Assembly: GCA_038895395.1 (NCBI GenBank)
Contig: JAWANJ010000020.1
Coordinates: 1-15,331, forward strand
Length of the DNA stretch: 15,331 bases
Source of the DNA: DTGL01 sp038895395
GTDB lineage: Archaea > Iainarchaeota > Iainarchaeia > Iainarchaeales > DTGL01
Direction of reading: 5' to 3'
Of the stretch, positions 13,701 to 15,331 are shown piece after piece; positions within the stretch are counted from its first letter, which is position 1, and each line of letters starts with the position of its first letter. The translations under genes were made by a program, and so were the position numbers. Below the pieces are notes generated by a model. That model did not search any database and was not told where the DNA came from. It was given only the letters and a program-made list of their open reading frames with translations.

Positions 13701-14748
13701 TGAGCTTTGTGATTTAATCTCTCAAAAAATATCATATGCTGAAGAAATGCTTCTGTTGGCTCAGCAAACATTTAATGCAGATCCTACAAAAGCAATGTCT
13801 TTTTTGGATAAAGCATTTGTTAAAATTCAAGAAAGAGTCCCAAGTACTGAAGAGCACATAAGGGAAAAGGCCAAAACCATTTTTGAATTTTCCAACAAGC
13901 AATTGGAGTCCTTAAAAGAGATCAATCTTTCCGATAACAAGACTGTTGATCTAGTAAAAAAAGCCAGTTCGAGTTACAATATAATATTATCCGAGCTTAC
14001 AAAAGGCAATACCACTAAAGCTGCGTCTGAACTCAGCGTTCTTGAGACAGTGGCGCAAGATCTAAATTCCTACTCACTAAGCTTAGTAGAAATGGCTTTT
14101 GTATCATTAAAAGAAAATGTTCAAAATGTCCTAGAAATATCTCAAACTTACCCTTTCAAGGTTAAATTCTTGCTTGAACAACTAGACAATACACCTAAAG
14201 AGCTTTTGATTGAAGCAAAATACTTGCCAGAATTCAACGATTCTAAGATCGCTTCTCTTGAAAAGACACTGTCACAGTCAAAAGATTTTATTTGGTTGGA
14301 AGCCATGCAACTAATTGAAAGCGAGCAAAAGCACACAGCACTAAAGTTTGCAAACTCAAAAAAGCTTTATCAAAAAATAAGCGCAATTCAAGAAGCCTTT
14401 ACTGAACTCTGCTCAATTGAAAAAAACCTTAAAAAAAGCGCAGAGGAACAATTTTTAACCTTGAAAGCAAACGCAAATAAAATAGGTTCACAAGATGTAA
14501 TATTTGCTGTTGAAAAAGCTCTAAAAGACAAAAATTATTTGCAAGCAATAGTTTACTCAAAAGTTGCCCTGGCTTCTCTTGAAAAAAACGGTGCTGGTGA
14601 AAACATTACTTCTTATTGGCCTGTTTTCATAGTTTTTGCAATTGCCACCATCTACTCAATAAAAAATATCCGAAAGAAAAAAGAGAAGCCAAGATTCAAA
14701 CGCGTATTTAGGCACACAAATAACCTAAAAATAGATGGTGATTATTGA
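10714..14748 (+). CDS. Giant lipoprotein-like coiled-coil envelope protein with C-terminal membrane anchor
   Basis: 1344 aa, not assignable to a named family. The N-terminus is a signal peptide (3-19) ending FFSAC, a plausible lipobox with C20 as the lipidated residue. Residues about 25-625 are mainly long charged helices with coiled-coil character and scattered cysteines. About 630-905 is beta-rich (for example LKVSLDFKAQNCELK, NIFIEFSGLPLG, ETLLLNYTVIAPLE, ERHIYIKLVIND), resembling one or more Ig-like domains. About 906-1290 returns to heptad-like helices rich in Glu, Lys and Leu. A hydrophobic helix (about 1298-1314, WPVFIVFAIATIYS) and a basic tail (RKKKEKPRFKRVFR) complete it. This predicts an extracellular body tethered at both ends, with the tail in the cytosol. 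It has its own promoter and is convergent with another exported protein across 18 bp. A structural or adhesive surface role is inference. Confidence 0.8.
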   Translation: MLRELLLVLAIIALIFFSACIDYENEALLEEYKQRCLNLTAYDAGYVPQCSTQEECFTIINKELFDFSDRELSLESKQILYYYQTHIAKSWYYYNEAMHYLKKIRSACSEKNFDLAVESANDFRYYIEKSFEESDLALGASFGFIIYEKNYLEKQDINMIKEEALYSFYIKLSDNERQIFSEEKLNLNNYAVDSRRLIEESANKRAMAGAKFEIIKKKTLFELFVGTLGLPLEYYIYKNKDKSVFLPIFEGLPSQYAEFLSNLLTTERMLEFLSNERPDEFLKLLSKLIGKRSSLASDFSVLAKEASLRKIFLVDSLNSLEKTIEEKISIAKTKAQFFTQNSFGYADANFLSNLQKLLNEPLVISFENPTFVSPADAFLNAVPKIVAIENELRNIKNETTSGRITIGARTTKLKELNNEINKIISSLENLEESINILILRCDYELSSQPETNELAILKEKYRLASKEEKLMYCSKYVSLRAKIKEEAEKRSANEVLLYQNECDEKLEILMRFVKDDFLEEKYKHLLDSNNVLKDCETLLLAAEENIRKNYPINEIEDMFLEIARYNAIIEKFFLERENLFYELKIYFGSKGLLLDKAMPKIYTIKDDVSTLQFKMINKMANFLSEQITKNCEIKALSFEEISIKLGGSEKVRSDFFFYFDNSLIDFNKPLKVSLDFKAQNCELKTKSPNIFSVVFSEKNIFIEFSGLPLGSTYFEFACYKELSFERTSRSVTLNPDLGIVSERYKFVSNATIPRIKIFAEKVQDATARVIFKEREYPLFLSTEFFTTVLFDLKPEETLLLNYTVIAPLEIKSTILHENRIDENNYDLTYLCKIKNKTQFDSKESFFIYPIPQNYVSIEILDESGKKLNYYREGSTMRIYLDYMPAYGERHIYIKLVINDMLLFRKGLIDEIKKILDGINDDSLKEEASNIQAKLQDANTLSISKLAALHDEAIGLQKKENSKQQLQKHFFSLKESLEAELTKLNSELETAKELNLDELCDLISQKISYAEEMLLLAQQTFNADPTKAMSFLDKAFVKIQERVPSTEEHIREKAKTIFEFSNKQLESLKEINLSDNKTVDLVKKASSSYNIILSELTKGNTTKAASELSVLETVAQDLNSYSLSLVEMAFVSLKENVQNVLEISQTYPFKVKFLLEQLDNTPKELLIEAKYLPEFNDSKIASLEKTLSQSKDFIWLEAMQLIESEQKHTALKFANSKKLYQKISAIQEAFTELCSIEKNLKKSAEEQFLTLKANANKIGSQDVIFAVEKALKDKNYLQAIVYSKVALASLEKNGAGENITSYWPVFIVFAIATIYSIKNIRKKKEKPRFKRVFRHTNNLKIDGDY

Positions 14749-14766
14749 AAATAACTTGCCATGATT

Positions 14767-15331
14767 TTATTCAGGTAAAGAGTTCAAATAAAGGTACACA
14801 GCCAAGGCTAAAATCACTAGGAGAGCACCAAAGAACAGGAAGGGTATTATGTTAGCTTCACTTTTGGATATATCGACTGTATTGCAATTTAGAACCATAT
14901 TATAGTCTGGTATCTTTACGGTGCAGCCTACTTTACCATCAGCAACACTTCTTACATAGAATTGTGCTGTATATGAGTTTCTCGGAGAAACGCTAAAAAT
15001 TTGCTTTTCAGGTTCATAAATAACATTATTGCCCAAAAGCATCACTTCAACCCCCGTAAGTTCAACACCAGAGCTATTAGAAATCACTACAAAAACAGGT
15101 ACAAATTCGCCTTTTTTTTCCACATTCTCAGCTAAAATTTTTGCGTCAACTTCGGGCTCATTTTTTTTCAATATAGTTACTGGATTTGAAAAGACAACAA
15201 TCTCCCGGCCAAATTCATCAGTGTAATACGCTGCTGCTGGTGGCAGATTAAAAATATCTGCTGATGAGGATTTCACTCTAACAGAATAGTAAAAAGCCTT
15301 TTCCTCTCCAGCTCTGAAGCTTTCTAAAAAA
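14767..15331 (-). CDS. Membrane-anchored exported beta-rich protein, C-terminal part (5' end outside the window)
   Basis: 187 residues are visible. The frame stays open to the window edge (…FLESFRAGEEKAFYYSVRV precedes the GTG at 15276), so the gene starts beyond 15331 and the GTG is not its start. The visible part is beta-rich: REIVVFSNPVTIL, FVPVFVVISNSSGVELTGVE split over two strands, and NSYTAQFYVRS, like Ig/CARDB-type surface domains with a KVGCTVKIP-NCNTV cysteine pair that could form a disulfide. Near the C-terminus ANIIPFLFFGALLVILALAVY is a transmembrane helix, followed by only LYLNSLPE, so the body lies outside. It is convergent with the giant coiled-coil protein. A partner role in the same surface layer is possible but unproven. 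Confidence 0.75.
   Translation of the reverse strand, partial: FLESFRAGEEKAFYYSVRVKSSSADIFNLPPAAAYYTDEFGREIVVFSNPVTILKKNEPEVDAKILAENVEKKGEFVPVFVVISNSSGVELTGVEVMLLGNNVIYEPEKQIFSVSPRNSYTAQFYVRSVADGKVGCTVKIPDYNMVLNCNTVDISKSEANIIPFLFFGALLVILALAVYLYLNSLPE

Noticed and set aside
15276..15278. GTG as the start of the last minus-strand gene
   Set aside because: The frame is open to the window edge with beta-strand-like residues upstream, and no Shine-Dalgarno or TATA box supports the GTG.

Overview
The window is AT-rich, gene-dense DNA that reads as an archaeal chromosome. The archaeal markers are isopentenyl phosphate kinase next to a type 2 isopentenyl diphosphate isomerase, a geranylgeranyl reductase for ether-lipid saturation, an archaeal-type (DTD2/GEK1-like) D-aminoacyl-tRNA deacylase, an AMMECR1 protein, a PRC-barrel protein and an NFACT/RqcH-family protein. 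TATA-like boxes lie about 25-28 nt before many start codons. The mix of small unrecognised proteins, a short winged-helix protein and large coiled-coil surface proteins suggests a DPANN-type lineage. That placement is inference; there is no rRNA or other phylogenetic marker here.

Layout. 1-1308 (+): the 3' end of the IPK gene, then fni; both act late in isoprenoid precursor supply. 1332-2141 (-): dtdA, divergent from a six-cysteine membrane-anchored exported protein (2197-2967, +). 2991-3509 (-): a winged-helix regulator candidate, divergent from a small Ig-like protein (3688-4068, +). 4069-4740: the only long non-coding stretch, lying between convergent genes. It holds a perfect 15-bp inverted repeat whose core has the 11-6-11 geometry of a Xer/dif recombination site, plus clustered copies of the 9-mer TTATGTATA. 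4741-6180 (-): a 55-aa gene with a very strong Shine-Dalgarno, then an M16 zinc metallopeptidase. 6425-7615 (+): geranylgeranyl reductase. 7681-8832 (+): an NFACT protein ending before the usual C-terminal NFACT-R domain. 8859-9119 (-): PRC-barrel protein. 9298-9519 (+): a 73-aa membrane protein. 9531-10124 (-): AMMECR1, divergent from a possible PD-(D/E)XK-like protein (10178-10615, +). 10714-14748 (+): a 1344-aa lipoprotein-like coiled-coil envelope protein with a C-terminal membrane anchor. 14767-15331 (-): the C-terminal part of a second membrane-anchored exported protein, running off the window.

Expression. Most genes look like single transcription units on alternating strands, with convergent gaps of 11-26 bp. 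Two divergent pairs have starts only 53-55 bp apart with one AT-rich element between them. Nine genes fit leaderless transcription (fni, dtdA, 2197, 3509, 3688, 7681, 10124, 10178, 10714). The 55-aa gene, the PRC-barrel gene, the 73-aa gene and perhaps the reductase have Shine-Dalgarno sequences.

The strongest candidate for something undescribed is the dif-like palindrome at 4617-4650. Next are the shortened NFACT protein, the 55-aa gene beside the M16 protease, and the giant doubly anchored surface protein.
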